Shown one piece after another: positions 1-10,800 of a stretch of DNA of 64,000 nt (within the stretch, counting starts at the first letter, position 1; every line of letters starts with the position of its first letter). The DNA comes from Cryobacterium mannosilyticum (GTDB taxonomy: Bacteria; Actinomycetota; Actinomycetes; Actinomycetales; Microbacteriaceae). Position numbers and translations under genes: made by a program. The stretch spans positions 1 through 64,000 of the forward strand of contig NZ_SOFM01000027.1 in the NCBI RefSeq assembly GCF_004402705.1, written 5' to 3'. The notes beneath the pieces are model-generated. The model saw only the letters and a list, made by a program, of their open reading frames with translations. It was not told where the DNA came from and did not search any database.

Positions 1-1052
1 CCGCGACCCCGCCCCCGCTGCCGATCCCCGCGCCTGCCCCCACCCCCGCGCTTCGGCGGTTCCGGGCGCGCGCCGCCGCCCCCGCTCCGCTGGAGGCCGA
101 GACCCCGGCCCCCGAGACCCCGGCGATTCCCGCGCCGCTCATCGAGCCCGCGCCGACCATTGCCATGGCGGCCCAGCCCGATGCGACCCCGCCCGACGCG
201 GCCGAGCCGCACGGGACCCCGCCCGACCTGACGACTCGCGCAGTCGCCGAGCCCGAAGCGATCCTGCCCGAGACCCGCCAGGCCCGCAGGCTGGCAGAGG
301 CGGCCGGGACGGACCAGCCGCCGACGCCGGCACCGAACGCGGCACCCACCGTGGCCATTCCGGCCGGACCCGCGGCATCCGCCGGCGCTGCCGGCCCGGT
401 CGGCCCGGACGCCCCCGGTCGCCGCCGCGGACCCGGCGGCCGGTCGCCAGCACGCCCGGGCGTGTTCGGCGGGCTGCCTCCCCGGCTGGTCTGGATCGCC
501 GGCGCACTGCTCGCCGTGATCGTGCTGGTCGGCCTCTTCTTCCTCGGCCGCCAACTCGTCGGCGGCATCGCCCCGGCCGCCGTGGCCACGTCCAGCGCGG
601 CCGCGACCCCGACCGCCACGCCGCCCCCCACGGCCGCCCCGGAGCCCACCGGCCCCCAGCCGGTCGGCGTGCACAAGTGGAACACCCTCTTCGGCGGCGA
701 ATGCCTGCAGCCGTACGTGTCGCCGTGGGAGGAAGACTTCACCGTCGCCGACTGCGCCGCCCCGCACGCCGCCCAGCTGGTCTACCGGGGCACCTTCCCC
801 GGGGATGCCGCCGCCGCGTTCCCCGGTGAGGAAGCCCTGGCCTCGCAGATCAACCTGCTCTGCAGCGCGACCGGCGTGATCGACCTGCCCGCGGCCGCCG
901 AGTTCGCCGACGTGCAGGTGCAGGGCAGCTACCCGGTCACCGCTGAACAGTGGGCGAAGGGCCCGCACTACTACTACTGCTTCGTCAACCGGTCAGGCGG
1001 CGAGCCGCTCTCCACGAGCGTCGCCGGCCCCGGACCGGCCCCCGCCGGCTGA
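1..1052 (+). CDS. Septum-formation-family membrane protein (5' partial)
   Basis: The reading frame is open from the first bases of the window, so the start lies upstream. The visible N-terminal part is a long Pro/Ala-rich, low-complexity cytoplasmic stretch. One membrane segment follows (around nt 480-570, LVWIAGALLAVIVLVGLFF), then a Thr/Pro-rich linker and an extracellular domain of about 120 residues. That domain has four spaced cysteines (GECL, ADCAAPH, LLCS, YYCFV), the pattern of the actinobacterial Septum_form/DUF4190-type domain. The role in septation is only family-level knowledge. An internal ATG at 165 is probably not the true start because the same compositional pattern continues upstream of it. 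Confidence 0.7.
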   Translation, partial: ATPPPLPIPAPAPTPALRRFRARAAAPAPLEAETPAPETPAIPAPLIEPAPTIAMAAQPDATPPDAAEPHGTPPDLTTRAVAEPEAILPETRQARRLAEAAGTDQPPTPAPNAAPTVAIPAGPAASAGAAGPVGPDAPGRRRGPGGRSPARPGVFGGLPPRLVWIAGALLAVIVLVGLFFLGRQLVGGIAPAAVATSSAAATPTATPPPTAAPEPTGPQPVGVHKWNTLFGGECLQPYVSPWEEDFTVADCAAPHAAQLVYRGTFPGDAAAAFPGEEALASQINLLCSATGVIDLPAAAEFADVQVQGSYPVTAEQWAKGPHYYYCFVNRSGGEPLSTSVAGPGPAPAG

Positions 1053-1064
1053 CGAGGAACGCCG

Positions 1065-1098
1065 GCTGTCGAGGCGCGTCAGCTGTCGAGGCCCGTCA
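1065..1098. repeat. 17-bp imperfect tandem duplication
   Basis: Two adjacent 17-base copies (GCTGTCGAGGCGCGTCA and GCTGTCGAGGCCCGTCA) differ at one base. They lie between the convergent septum-formation gene and the HAD phosphatase gene. No function is evident. Confidence 0.7.
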
Positions 1099-1101
1099 GC
1101 G

Positions 1102-1902
1102 TTAGATCTCGTCCGACAGCAACGGTTCGCGGGCGACGAGCTCGTGCACACCCGAGATGATCTCGTCGGGGCGGAACGGGTAGCGGCGCACCTCGGCCTC
1201 GTCGCTGATGCCGGTCATCACAAGGATCGTGTGCAGCCCGGCCTCGATCCCGGCGACGATGTCGGTGTCCATCCGGTCGCCGATCATGGCCGTGTTCTCC
1301 GAGTGCGCGCCGATCTTGTTCATCGCCGAGCGGAACATCATCGGGTTGGGCTTGCCGACGACATACGGCTCCATCCCGGTCGCCTTCGAGATGAGGGCGG
1401 CGATCGCGCCCGTCGCGGGCATCGGGCCGTCGGCGCTGGGGCCGGTCGCATCCGGGTTGGTCGCGATGAAGCGGGCACCGGCCAGCAGCAGACGGATCGC
1501 CTTGGTGATCGCCTCGAACGAGTAGTTGCGGGTCTCCCCGACGACGACATAGTCGGGGTTCGTCTCGGTCATGATGAAGCCGGCCTCGTGCAGCGCGGTC
1601 GTCAGGCCCACCTCGCCGATCACGAAGGCGGTGCCACCCGGCGCCTGCGACTTGAGGAAGTCGGCGGTGGCGAGGGCGGAGGTCCAGATCCGCTCTTCCG
1701 GCACGATCAGGCCGGACGCGCGGAGGCGGGCGCTCAGGTCTCGCGGGGTGAAGATGGAGTTGTTGGTGAGCACCAGGAACGGCGTTCCGGCGTCGGTCCA
1801 GTTCTGGATCAGTTCGGCCGCGCCGGGCAGCGGGCTGTTCTCGTGTACGAGCACACCGTCCATGTCGGTGAGCCAGCATTCGATCTCGTCGCGGCGTGTC
1901 AT
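1102..1902 (-). CDS. HAD-IIA family phosphatase (NagD-like)
   Basis: A 266-residue cytosolic HAD-superfamily hydrolase of subfamily IIA, probably acting on sugar or nucleotide phosphates. Motif I is DMDGVLV (residues 13-19), with Asp13 the expected nucleophile and Asp15 the general acid/base. Motif II is LTNNS near residue 46, the motif III lysine is in VGKPNP, and motif IV is IGDRMDTDI. The cap domain lies between motifs II and III, as in NagD and phosphoglycolate phosphatase-like proteins. Length is normal for the family. The substrate cannot be told from sequence. Confidence 0.88.
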   Translation of the reverse strand: MTRRDEIECWLTDMDGVLVHENSPLPGAAELIQNWTDAGTPFLVLTNNSIFTPRDLSARLRASGLIVPEERIWTSALATADFLKSQAPGGTAFVIGEVGLTTALHEAGFIMTETNPDYVVVGETRNYSFEAITKAIRLLLAGARFIATNPDATGPSADGPMPATGAIAALISKATGMEPYVVGKPNPMMFRSAMNKIGAHSENTAMIGDRMDTDIVAGIEAGLHTILVMTGISDEAEVRRYPFRPDEIISGVHELVAREPLLSDEI

Positions 1903-1954
1903 TGGGCGCTCCTCAGGGTCGACCCAAGCCTAGCCGGGGCGGGTTTCCGGGCGG

Positions 1955-2614
1955 TTACAGCGTCAGCCAGATCGACGCGGCGGCATCGGGGTGCAACGGG
2001 CGGATGCGCCCGCCCGGCAGGCGCACCGCGCCCGCCTCGAGCACGGTCAGGGTGCTGCCCGGCCCGATCGACTCGGCGGCGAGATCGCGCAGGATTCCCG
2101 GGTCGCGGTCGCTGATCCGCAGCACCGTCCCCGCGTGGCCGGGCGCGGCATCCGCCAGCAGGATCGCGGGCACGCGCACCAGGCTGCCGTCGGCGGCGGG
2201 GATCAGGTCGCCGTGCGGGTCGGCGCCCGGTCGGCCGAGCCGCTCGTCGATCGCTTCGAGCAGCCGGTCGGAGAGCGCGTGCTCGAGCACCTCCGCCTCG
2301 TCGTGCACCTGGTCCCAGTCGTAGCCCATCTCGCGCACGAGCCAGGTTTCGACCAGGCGGTGCCGGCGCACCACCGCGCTTGCGCCGAGGAAACCCGACC
2401 GGGTGAGCCGGAGCGGCCCGTACGGCACATGCGTGATCAGCCCCGCCGCGGCGAGCTTCTTCACCATCTCGGTGACGGATGACGGCGCCACGCCGAGGCG
2501 CGAGGCGAGCACCGAGGGGGTGATCGGCTCCGGCTGCCATTCGGTGTGCGCGTAGATGGTCTTGAGGTAGTCCTCCACCGCGGGGGTGGACACTGCCGTG
2601 GGTCGCCTGGTCAT
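1955..2614 (-). CDS. mntR: DtxR/MntR-family metal-dependent repressor
   Basis: A 219-residue regulator with an N-terminal winged helix (residues about 5-70), a metal-binding and dimerisation segment (EAEVLEHALSDRLLEAID, then DPHGDLIP), and a C-terminal SH3-like FeoA domain (about 140-219). This is the three-domain DtxR/IdeR layout. It starts 13 bases after the end of the Nramp manganese transporter on the same strand, so the two form an operon. By family knowledge it would bind Mn2+ or Fe2+ and repress uptake. The MntR assignment over IdeR rests on this linkage. Confidence 0.85.
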   Translation of the reverse strand: MTRRPTAVSTPAVEDYLKTIYAHTEWQPEPITPSVLASRLGVAPSSVTEMVKKLAAAGLITHVPYGPLRLTRSGFLGASAVVRRHRLVETWLVREMGYDWDQVHDEAEVLEHALSDRLLEAIDERLGRPGADPHGDLIPAADGSLVRVPAILLADAAPGHAGTVLRISDRDPGILRDLAAESIGPGSTLTVLEAGAVRLPGGRIRPLHPDAAASIWLTL

Positions 2615-2627
2615 CCGGATCCCGGCC

Positions 2628-3893
2628 TCAGGCGCCGGTGAAGATCAGCACGAGCAGCACCACATTCAGGGCGACGAGCAGCACGGCGGCGACGATACCG
2701 GCGGCGGTGGTGAACCACCGGTTCGTGTAATCGCCGAGAACGTCCCGGCGGGAGGTCAGCCAGATCAGGGGGATCAGAGCGAACGGGATGCCGAAGGAGA
2801 GCACCACCTGGCTGAGCACGAGGGCGAGGGTCGGGTCGAAGCCCAGCCCGAGGATGAGCAGGGCGGGGATGAGCGTGACCAGGCGGCGCAGCAGCAGGGG
2901 AACGCGGATGTGGAGCAGGCCGTGCATGATCTCCGCGCCGGCATACGCGCCGACCGACGTCGACGCGAGCCCGGATGCGAGCAGCCCCACCGCGAACAAG
3001 GTCGCGACGAGAGGGCCGAGGCTGGCCTGCAGGGCGGCGTAGGCGCCGGGCAGGCTGTCCGTTCCGGGCGCGCCCTGCAGGGCGGACGCGGCGAGCAGGA
3101 GCAGGGCCAGGTTCACGGTGCCGGCGATCGCCATGGCGATCGAGACATCCCACCTGGTCGCCCAGAGCAGCCGGCGAGTCGCCGTCGACCCGACGATGTC
3201 GGGGAACCGGTCCCTGGCCAGGGCCGAGTGGGCGTAGATGGCGTGCGGCATGATCGTGGCGCCCAGGATCGACGCGGCGAGGAGCACGGAGTTGGCACCC
3301 TCGAAGCGGGGCACCAGCCCGCCCGCGACCCCGGCGGCATCCGGCGGGGCGAAGAAGACGCCGGCGGTGAAGCCGACGGCGATGATCAGGAGCAGCGCCA
3401 GCACGACCTTTTCGAAGCTGCGCGGACCGCGGCGGGTCTGCACCGTGAGCACGAGCATCGAGATGACGCCCGTGATGATCCCGCCGGCCAGCAGGGGGAG
3501 GCCGAACAGGAGGTAGAGGGCGACCGCGCCGCCGATGATCTCGGCCAGGTCGGTGGCCATCGCCACCAGTTCGGCCTGCATCCAGTACAGCCTCCGCCCG
3601 AGCGGCCGCCGCAGCCGCGCCCCGAGGATCTCCGGCAGGCTCGAGCCGGTGACGATCCCGAGTTTCGCCGAGAGGTACTGGATCAGCCAGGCCATCAGGT
3701 TGCCGGCGATGACCACCCAGACCAGCAGGTAGCCGAAGCGCGCCCCGGCCGTCATGTTGCTCGCGACATTGCCGGGGTCGAGGTAGGCCACGCCCGCCAC
3801 GAGGGCCGGCCCGAGCAGCCAGAGCAGGCGAGTGGATGCGATGGTGGCCGGTTGCGCGCGGACCGGCACCTGCGTCGTCCCAGATTTAGGCAT
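2628..3893 (-). CDS. mntH: Nramp-family divalent metal (Mn2+) transporter
   Basis: A 421-residue, 11-TM Nramp proton-coupled Mn2+/Fe2+ importer of the plasma membrane. The diagnostic TM1 motif DPGN (AYLDPGNVASN) and TM6 motif MPH (TIMPHAIYAHSA) are both intact; these hold the metal-binding Asp, Asn and Met. It is the first gene of an operon with the DtxR-type repressor. A TATGAT hexamer ends 6 bases before the ATG, which suggests a leaderless transcript. Length is typical. Confidence 0.93.
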   Translation of the reverse strand: MPKSGTTQVPVRAQPATIASTRLLWLLGPALVAGVAYLDPGNVASNMTAGARFGYLLVWVVIAGNLMAWLIQYLSAKLGIVTGSSLPEILGARLRRPLGRRLYWMQAELVAMATDLAEIIGGAVALYLLFGLPLLAGGIITGVISMLVLTVQTRRGPRSFEKVVLALLLIIAVGFTAGVFFAPPDAAGVAGGLVPRFEGANSVLLAASILGATIMPHAIYAHSALARDRFPDIVGSTATRRLLWATRWDVSIAMAIAGTVNLALLLLAASALQGAPGTDSLPGAYAALQASLGPLVATLFAVGLLASGLASTSVGAYAGAEIMHGLLHIRVPLLLRRLVTLIPALLILGLGFDPTLALVLSQVVLSFGIPFALIPLIWLTSRRDVLGDYTNRWFTTAAGIVAAVLLVALNVVLLVLIFTGA

Positions 3894-3909
3894 ACCGAAA
3901 TCATAGCCT
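3888..3909 (-). promoter_or_regulatory. Leaderless -10 box and possible MntR operator at mntH start
   Basis: On the minus strand, TATGAT (3905-3900) lies 6 bases before the mntH ATG, the spacing expected for leaderless transcription. Around it is an imperfect inverted repeat, AGGCTA ... TATGCCT, covering the -10 box and the start codon. Its position suits repression by the adjacent DtxR/MntR protein. The arms are short, so the operator reading is tentative. Confidence 0.4.
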
Positions 3910-3944
3910 CGCGGCGGCTCCCCGTCGTCCCCCTAGATCGCCTC

Positions 3945-3988
3945 TTTCGGTCGAGACCGACCCGCGCGCCGGTCGGTTTCGACCGAAA
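3945..3988. repeat. Intergenic palindrome, 18-bp arms (family A, copy 1)
   Basis: The arms TTTCGGTCGAGACCGACC (3945-3962) and GGTCGGTTTCGACCGAAA (3971-3988) pair with one mismatch across an 8-base spacer. The element lies in the divergent gap between mntH and the TrmH-type methylase. A related element lies at 22602-22657. It may be REP-like or may form an mRNA hairpin. Confidence 0.75.
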
Positions 3989-4052
3989 CGGCAGATCTCG
4001 ACGACGAGGGGAGTCGGGCAGGGAGCCGGCCGGGCCGGGATACGGTTGCAGG

Positions 4053-4682
4053 GTGACTGAATCGCTCAACCCGACGCCCGAGCTCTCGACCCATGGCGTC
4101 GGCCCCTGGCCGGGCGATCTCCCCGAGGAGTCCTTCTACGACCCGGAGCTGCTCGAGCACGGCGACACCCGCAACGTGATCGACCGGTACCGGTACTGGT
4201 CGATGGCGGCGATCGTGGCCGACCTGGACGAGAAGCGGCATCCGTTCCACGTCGCCATCGAGAACTGGCAGCACGACATGAACATCGGTTCGATCGTGCG
4301 CAGCGCCAACGCGTTCGCCGCCGACACCGTGCACATCATCGGCCGGAAGCGCTGGAACAAGCGCGGCGCGATGGTCACCGACCGCTACCAGCATGTGCTG
4401 CACCACCCGGATGTCGCGGCCTTCGTCGCCTGGGCCGCCGGCGAGGAGCTGCCGATCATCGCGATCGACAACGTGCCGGGCAGCGTCATCATTGAAACCT
4501 TCCGCTTCCCGGAGCGCTGCGTGCTGCTCTTCGGGCAGGAGGGCCCCGGCCTTTCCGAGGAGGCGATCGCCGCCGCCGACGCCGTCGTGGAGATCAGCCA
4601 GTTCGGCTCGACCCGGTCGATCAACGCCTCGGCCGCGGCCGCCGTGACCATGCACGACTGGGTGCTCCAGCACCGGTTCTGA
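4053..4682 (+). CDS. TrmH/SpoU-family RNA 2'-O-methyltransferase
   Basis: A 209-residue SPOUT-fold methylase using SAM to 2'-O-methylate a tRNA or rRNA ribose. The three SpoU motifs are visible: N-x4-G-x4-R as NIGSIVRSANAF, the LLFGQEGPGLSEE loop that forms part of the knot, and the C-terminal QFGSTRSINASAAAAV motif with the conserved Ser and Asn. I chose GTG at 4053 because the frame, although open far upstream, runs there antisense through mntH and loses family similarity. The RNA target cannot be assigned. Confidence 0.85.
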   Translation: MTESLNPTPELSTHGVGPWPGDLPEESFYDPELLEHGDTRNVIDRYRYWSMAAIVADLDEKRHPFHVAIENWQHDMNIGSIVRSANAFAADTVHIIGRKRWNKRGAMVTDRYQHVLHHPDVAAFVAWAAGEELPIIAIDNVPGSVIIETFRFPERCVLLFGQEGPGLSEEAIAAADAVVEISQFGSTRSINASAAAAVTMHDWVLQHRF

Positions 4683-4696
4683 GCCTCGCCTCGGCT

Positions 4697-4714
4697 GCCC
4701 CCAGCATTGGGGGC
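4697..4714 (+). terminator. Possible hairpin after the TrmH-type gene
   Basis: GCCCCC and GGGGGC form a perfect 6-bp stem with a 6-base loop 15 bases after the methylase stop. There is no T-run, so termination is uncertain. Confidence 0.3.
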
Positions 4715-4809
4715 GCCCGGATCTGGCTTTCCCGGAACCGGAAACGATAGATTCTCAGAAGATGTTTGTCCGGGGGGCAAATTCTCGGGGCACGTGAACC
4801 GAGGGGCGT

Positions 4810-7800
4810 GTGCATCGATTTGTCCGATGCGCCATGCCCCTGGAGTCTCCCGTGCCACAGCCCCGCCCCCGCCCGCGCCACCAGAAGCGACAGGTGCTCT
4901 TCGGAGGCGGTTTCCTCGCCCCGGCCCGCGCGCACATCCGCATCACCGCCGGCGTGCTGGCCGGCCTGCTCGTCGCCGTCGGCCTGACCCTCGGCGTGGT
5001 CGTCGCCCCGGCCAGCGCCGACGCGCTGATCTCACTTTCCGCCACCTCGACCGGCACCATCCTCGCCGGCGAGGACGCGACCGTCACCCTCACCGCCAGC
5101 GGACCGAGCGGGTCGACCGCCGACTACTACAACCTGGCCTTCCGCTACGAGCTCCCGACCGGGGTGGCCTACGTCGCGGGCAGCGCGAAGAGCGCCACCG
5201 TGCCCGCCCTGCCCGACCCCACCATCGTGGTCATCACCGACTCGGCCGGGCCGCCCGCGCTCACCCACCAGGTGCTGATCTGGACGAACCTCGCCGACCT
5301 CCCTCACGGCACCACCCCCGGTTTCAGCTTCGGGATCAAGCCGGATGCCGACGTCTACCCGGTCGGTTCTCCCATCCCGGGCGCCGCCGCCGTCTACGCC
5401 CAGACAAACCCGCGCCTGCTCGCCAGGTTCGACAAGGACACCGGCATCGTCGTCGCCGGCAGCTTCGCCGCCTCGGATGCCGTCAGCCCGCAGGCCACCA
5501 GGGTCGCCGCGATCAAGGTGACCAAGAGCGAACCGAGCCCCGAGCATGAGCTCATGCGGGGCGTGCACAACGAGGGCAGGGTCTACACGATCGCCACCCG
5601 CAACACCGGCATCGCCCCCACCGATGGCGTCGTCCTCGTCGACTACCTGCCCGCCGGACTCGAGTTCCTCGGCTGCGGAGCGACCGACAACAGCGCCGCC
5701 GTGGAATACCCGGGCTCCGGGCCCGTGCGCGCAACCCTCACCGGCGGCGAAGTCGCCACCTGTGCGACCCCGGTCAGCATCGACACGGTGAACGACCGCC
5801 CCGGTTTCGCCGGCCAGGTCTTCACCAAGGTCACCTGGAACCTCGGCGCGCTCGCCGCCGGCGCCACCCGCACCATCACCTACGCCGCCGGGATCCCGCT
5901 CCGGGCCAACACCCTCGCCTGGCCCGCCGGCACCCCCGGCGTCGCGTCCCTGCTCCAGGGTGCGAACCTCGACAACAACACCGGCGCATCCACCCGCCAG
6001 GAAGACGCCGCCGCCGCCGGCCAGTCGCTGACGAACACCGCAACGGCCTCCGGCACGTACACCGGCAAGGTCGCCACCCCGGCGGATGCCGCCACCTCGT
6101 CCAGCGACTCCGTCACCGTGAAGGCCATGGACCTCTCCATCGTCAAGTCCGGCACCAGCGTGTTCACCGCCGGTGACATCGCCGACTTCTCCCTGCTGGT
6201 TCGCGCCGGCGAGTACACCGACGACAGCGCCATGACCATCGTCGACACCATCCCCAACGGCCTCTGCCCCATCCTGCCTGCCTCCGTGCTCTTCACCCGC
6301 AGCGCGGGCTGCCCCGGCGACGGCATCGTCACCAATGCGACCGTGACCGGCGCCGTCGCCAACAGTGATGGCACGTTCACCGTCACGATGACGCCCACCC
6401 CCAACGCGATCGCCCATGACGACAGCGTGATCATCAGGTACAGCGCCTACATGAACGCCTCCTACCAGGGCACGAGCACAACCGGCACCGGGGCGGGCGT
6501 CCCGACTGCCGCCGGGGACTCCTTCCTCAACACGGTCACCATCGCCGGAACCACCACCGGGCTCACCCCCGGGGACCTGGCCGTCAAGGCGGTCACCGAT
6601 GACTCCTCCGCCGGACTGGGCTCGGACGGACCGGAAATCAGCAAGAAGGTGCTGGAGCGCCCGACCCCCGGGGCCACCCCGGTGGCGTGCGAGGCCGCGC
6701 CGGGCAACTACGTCGAGGAACCCCAGACACCGGCCTACCAGGTCGGCGACAAGGTCTGCTTCGAACTCACCGTCACGTTCTCCACCGGGGCCAGGACCCG
6801 CAACGCCCAGATCACCGACTTCGTGCCGGTGGGCACCCGCTACGACTCCTTCGTCCTCGCCGCCGGAAGCACGGTCGCAGTCACCCCGGTCGCCGGCACC
6901 CAGTCCGCGACGCCCCTGGTCGCCGACCCGCTCCCCGCGTCCTGGAACCTCGGCACCTCCGAGGGCGGCGCTGACCTCTTCGTGCCCAAGGGTGCGACGC
7001 TCACCCTGTACGTGAGCGCCGTCATCGTCTCGCGCTCCGCCGGAACAGGCGTCGACATCACCGCCAACCTGATGAAATACCGCCAGGAGACGACCGACGG
7101 CGGCGTGCTCGCCCTGCGCGACCAGGTCGACTACAGGGTCGCCCCGACGCCGGCGGTCCTGCTCGCCAAGAGCATCGCCAGTGTCAACGGCACCGCCCCC
7201 GCGGCCCCGAATGACAACGCCGTGGTCAAGGAGGGCGACGTCGTCAGCTACTCCGTCGACGTGAGCGGGGCCCCGTCAAACCTCTTCGACGTCGAGGACG
7301 TCGTCGTCTGGGATGCCCTCCCGGCCGGCTACGACTGTGCCACCTGGACCGTCACCGGCATCACCGCGGGCGGCGTCTGCCTCAACCCGGGTGACGCAGG
7401 CTACCCGGCCAACTCGGCCGCACCCAGTGGACGCAGCGTGATCGTCTGGACCATTGCCGGGCCGCTGTCCGCGTTCACCGTCGCCACACTGGCCTACAGC
7501 GTGACAATGCCCGTCGGCTTGAGCGTGTCCCGGATCTTCGTCAATACGGCATCCGTCGTCGCGTTCACCGCGCCGACCACCAACGCCACCGACAACGCCT
7601 ACTTCCCGAAGGGCTCGCTCAACCCGGCCCACGACACCGACGGCAACGCCGCCCCGGCCAACGACAACGCCCAGGTGCGCCTCGCTGACGCCGTCACCGG
7701 CAAGACCGGCATCAGCCGCATCAACGAGACCGGCAACACCGCCGGTCAGGCGGTCGCGGGTGAGCTCGTCGACTACACCTTCTCCGTCACGGTCCCGGCC

Positions 7801-10800
7801 CGCACCACCGTCTTCAACGGCGTGCTCTCCGACGCCCTTCCGGCCGGCCAGACCACGACCGGGGCGACCGCCACGGCAGCCCTCGATGGCGGGGCCCTCC
7901 CCGTCGGATTCGTCCTGGACACGACCACCGGCGCGCTGACCTTCCCGGCGACCTACGACAACACGACAGCAGCCGCCCAGGTCTTCACCGTGACCCTGCC
8001 CGGCGTGCTCGTCGGCGTCACCCTGGCCTCCGGCACCCTCACCAACACGGCCACCTTCGCCAGCAACGTCACCCTGGGCGGCACCGCGGTGACCCCGCGC
8101 ACGGCGACCAAAGCCATCGCCGTGGTGACCCCGCTGCCCACCCTCGCCAAGGTCGTCGACAAGCCGACCGCGCAGGGCGGCGACAGCGTGGTGTTCACCC
8201 TGACCGCGGGCAACACGGCCGGCCGTCCGGCCGCCTACGACTCCGTCGTCACCGACTGCCTGCCCGCCGGCCTCATTTTCGGCAGCTTCCTCACCGCACC
8301 GGTCGGCACCGTCACCTCGAGCGCGGCCGGCACCGGTGTCGCCGGCAACGGCTGCGCTGTCGGCACCACCCGGCTGGCCTGGGTGCTGCCCGGCACGGGG
8401 GCGCTGCTCAACCCGGCGACGACCCAGCTCACCTACTCCGCCCAGGTCGACCCGGCCTCCGCCGGCCTCGTCAGCTACACGAACACCGCCTCCGTCACCG
8501 GCTCGACCCTGTCCGCCAACGCCGCGAACAACGCCGCCGTCGAGCGCATCGTGACCGCGGGGGCATCCGCCGTCGTCTCGGTCGAGGGTGCCACGACCGT
8601 CAAGACGGTCGCCCCGGCCATCGCAACGATCGGCGGCAACGTCGGCTACACCGTCAAGGTCGTCCTCCCGAAGAACGTCAATTTCTACAACGCGACCATC
8701 GTCGACACCCTCCCGGCCGGCCTGACCGCCGACGCGTCGACCGCCACCGTGACCTGCCAGACCGCCTCACTGCTCGACTGTTCCGCCGACCTCCCGAACT
8801 CGCCGACCTTCACCCTGGCACCCTCCGGCCAGAAGATCGGCTGGCTGCTGGGCAGCGTGACCGCCAAGCCTGAGAACCGCACCGTCACCGTCTCCTTCAC
8901 CGGAACGGTCACCTCGGCCGTCGCCAACATCGCCGGAAAGGTGCTCACCAACACCGCCGTCCTCGCCTGGAACGACTCCGCCAAGGCCTCCCCGGCCACC
9001 GCGGCGTCCCCGTTCGACCGCACCGGCACCCCCGGCACGGTCGACATCACGGTCATCGAGCCCAGACTCGGCATCACCAAGAGCGTCTCCAACACCACGC
9101 CCGAGCCCGGCCAGGCCTTCACCTACACGGTCACCGCCCGCAACGCGAACACCGCCACCACGAGCACCGCCTTCGCCGTGAGCATCGTCGACACCATCCC
9201 CACCGGTATCGACCTGTCGAGCATCACGAACATCTCGGGCGGCGGCGTGCTCTCCGGCAACACCATCACCTGGTCGGTCGCGAGCATCGCAAAGAACGCG
9301 TCCGTGGTTCTGACGTACGACGCGAAACTCGCCGCGTCGAGCACCCTCGGCACCGGCCCGCTCGTGAACACCGTGCGCATCCCCACCTACTCGTCGCTTT
9401 CCAGCGGCGGCCGTGAGTACACCATCAACCCGCCGACCGCCACGGCCTCCGTGACGCCCGACTTCCCGTTCATCACCCTCGCCAAAACGGTGGCCAGCGG
9501 CACGACGGCCTACCTGGACACCCCGTTCGGCTGGACCCTCACCCTGCAGAACACCGGCAGAGGAACCGCCGCCACGGTCACCCCGACGGATGTCCTCCCG
9601 GCCAACTGGATCTACGTCGCCGGAACCGGCACCGCCTCCATCAACGGCGCCGCCGCTGCCCCCCTCGCCGACCCGACCGTCACGACGGCCGGCGGCGTGC
9701 AGACCCTGGTCTGGCCGGCATTCACCACCGTCGCACCCGGCACCGGCATCGTGATCCGCTACTCGGCGCAGCCCACCGCGGCCGCCACCACGACCCCCGG
9801 CGCCGGTTCGCTCACCGCCCACATCAACACCCTGTCCGCGTCGACGACGGATGCGACCGGAGCCACCGGCCGCGGCGGCCCGACCCCCTACACGGCCGCC
9901 CCGGTCACCGCGGCGGCGCACCTCGACTCCGCCGACCTGCGCATCGTCAAGGCGGCCGGAACTGTGCTCGTCGCCGGAACGACGACGGCCGACGCCTGGA
10001 CGATCACCGTGTCCAACCTCGGACCGGACACCGCAGTCGGCAACGTCGGCGGCCGCAACTTCCGGGTCACCGACACCCCGGCGCAGCCGCTCCCGGCCGG
10101 CCTGGTCGTCTCCCTGGCCTCCGGCACCGGCTGGAGCTGCTCCGTGCCGGACGCCGGCACGGGCGCCTTCACCTGCGACCGGACGAACGCCGGCGAAACC
10201 CTGGCGCCCGGCAGCGCCTGGCCGGCCATCAGCGTGGCCGTCCGGGTCGCCGCCGATGTGGCATTCGGCAGCACGGTGACCAACTCGGCCACCGTCGCCG
10301 GACTCACGTTCGACCCGGCCACCGGGAACAACACCAGCACCAGCGCCCTCAGCGTGACCACCAGTGCTGATCTCCGCATCGTCAAGGCGGCCCAGGGCGT
10401 CTTCGCCGCCGGGGAGGTCGCCACCTGGACGATCGACGTCACCAACGACGGCCCCTCGCTGTCGGTGGCGCCGCTCGAGGTGACCGACACGCTGCCCGGC
10501 AACATCTCGGGCGTCACCGCCACCGGAGCCGGCTGGACCTGTGACACCTCGGTGACCCCGCTGAGCTGCAGCACGGCCACCGACCTTGCCCTCGGCGCCA
10601 CGTCCCGCATCACGGTCACCGCGCTGGTCGACTCGGGCTTCACCGGCAGCCTCACCAACTCGGCCACCGTCACCGGCACCACCCCCGACCCGAAGCCGTC
10701 CAACAACACCTCCGGACCGACCACCCCGGTCGGCACCGGCACCAGCCTGGCGATCGAGAAGACCCTCGTGGACGCGAAACTCGTGCCGGGCGCCGAGGCA

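Noticed and set aside
2586..4052. Open frame upstream of the TrmH-type start at 4053
   Set aside because: It runs antisense through mntH, is composed of Arg/Gly/Gln/Asp-rich shadow sequence and has no family match.
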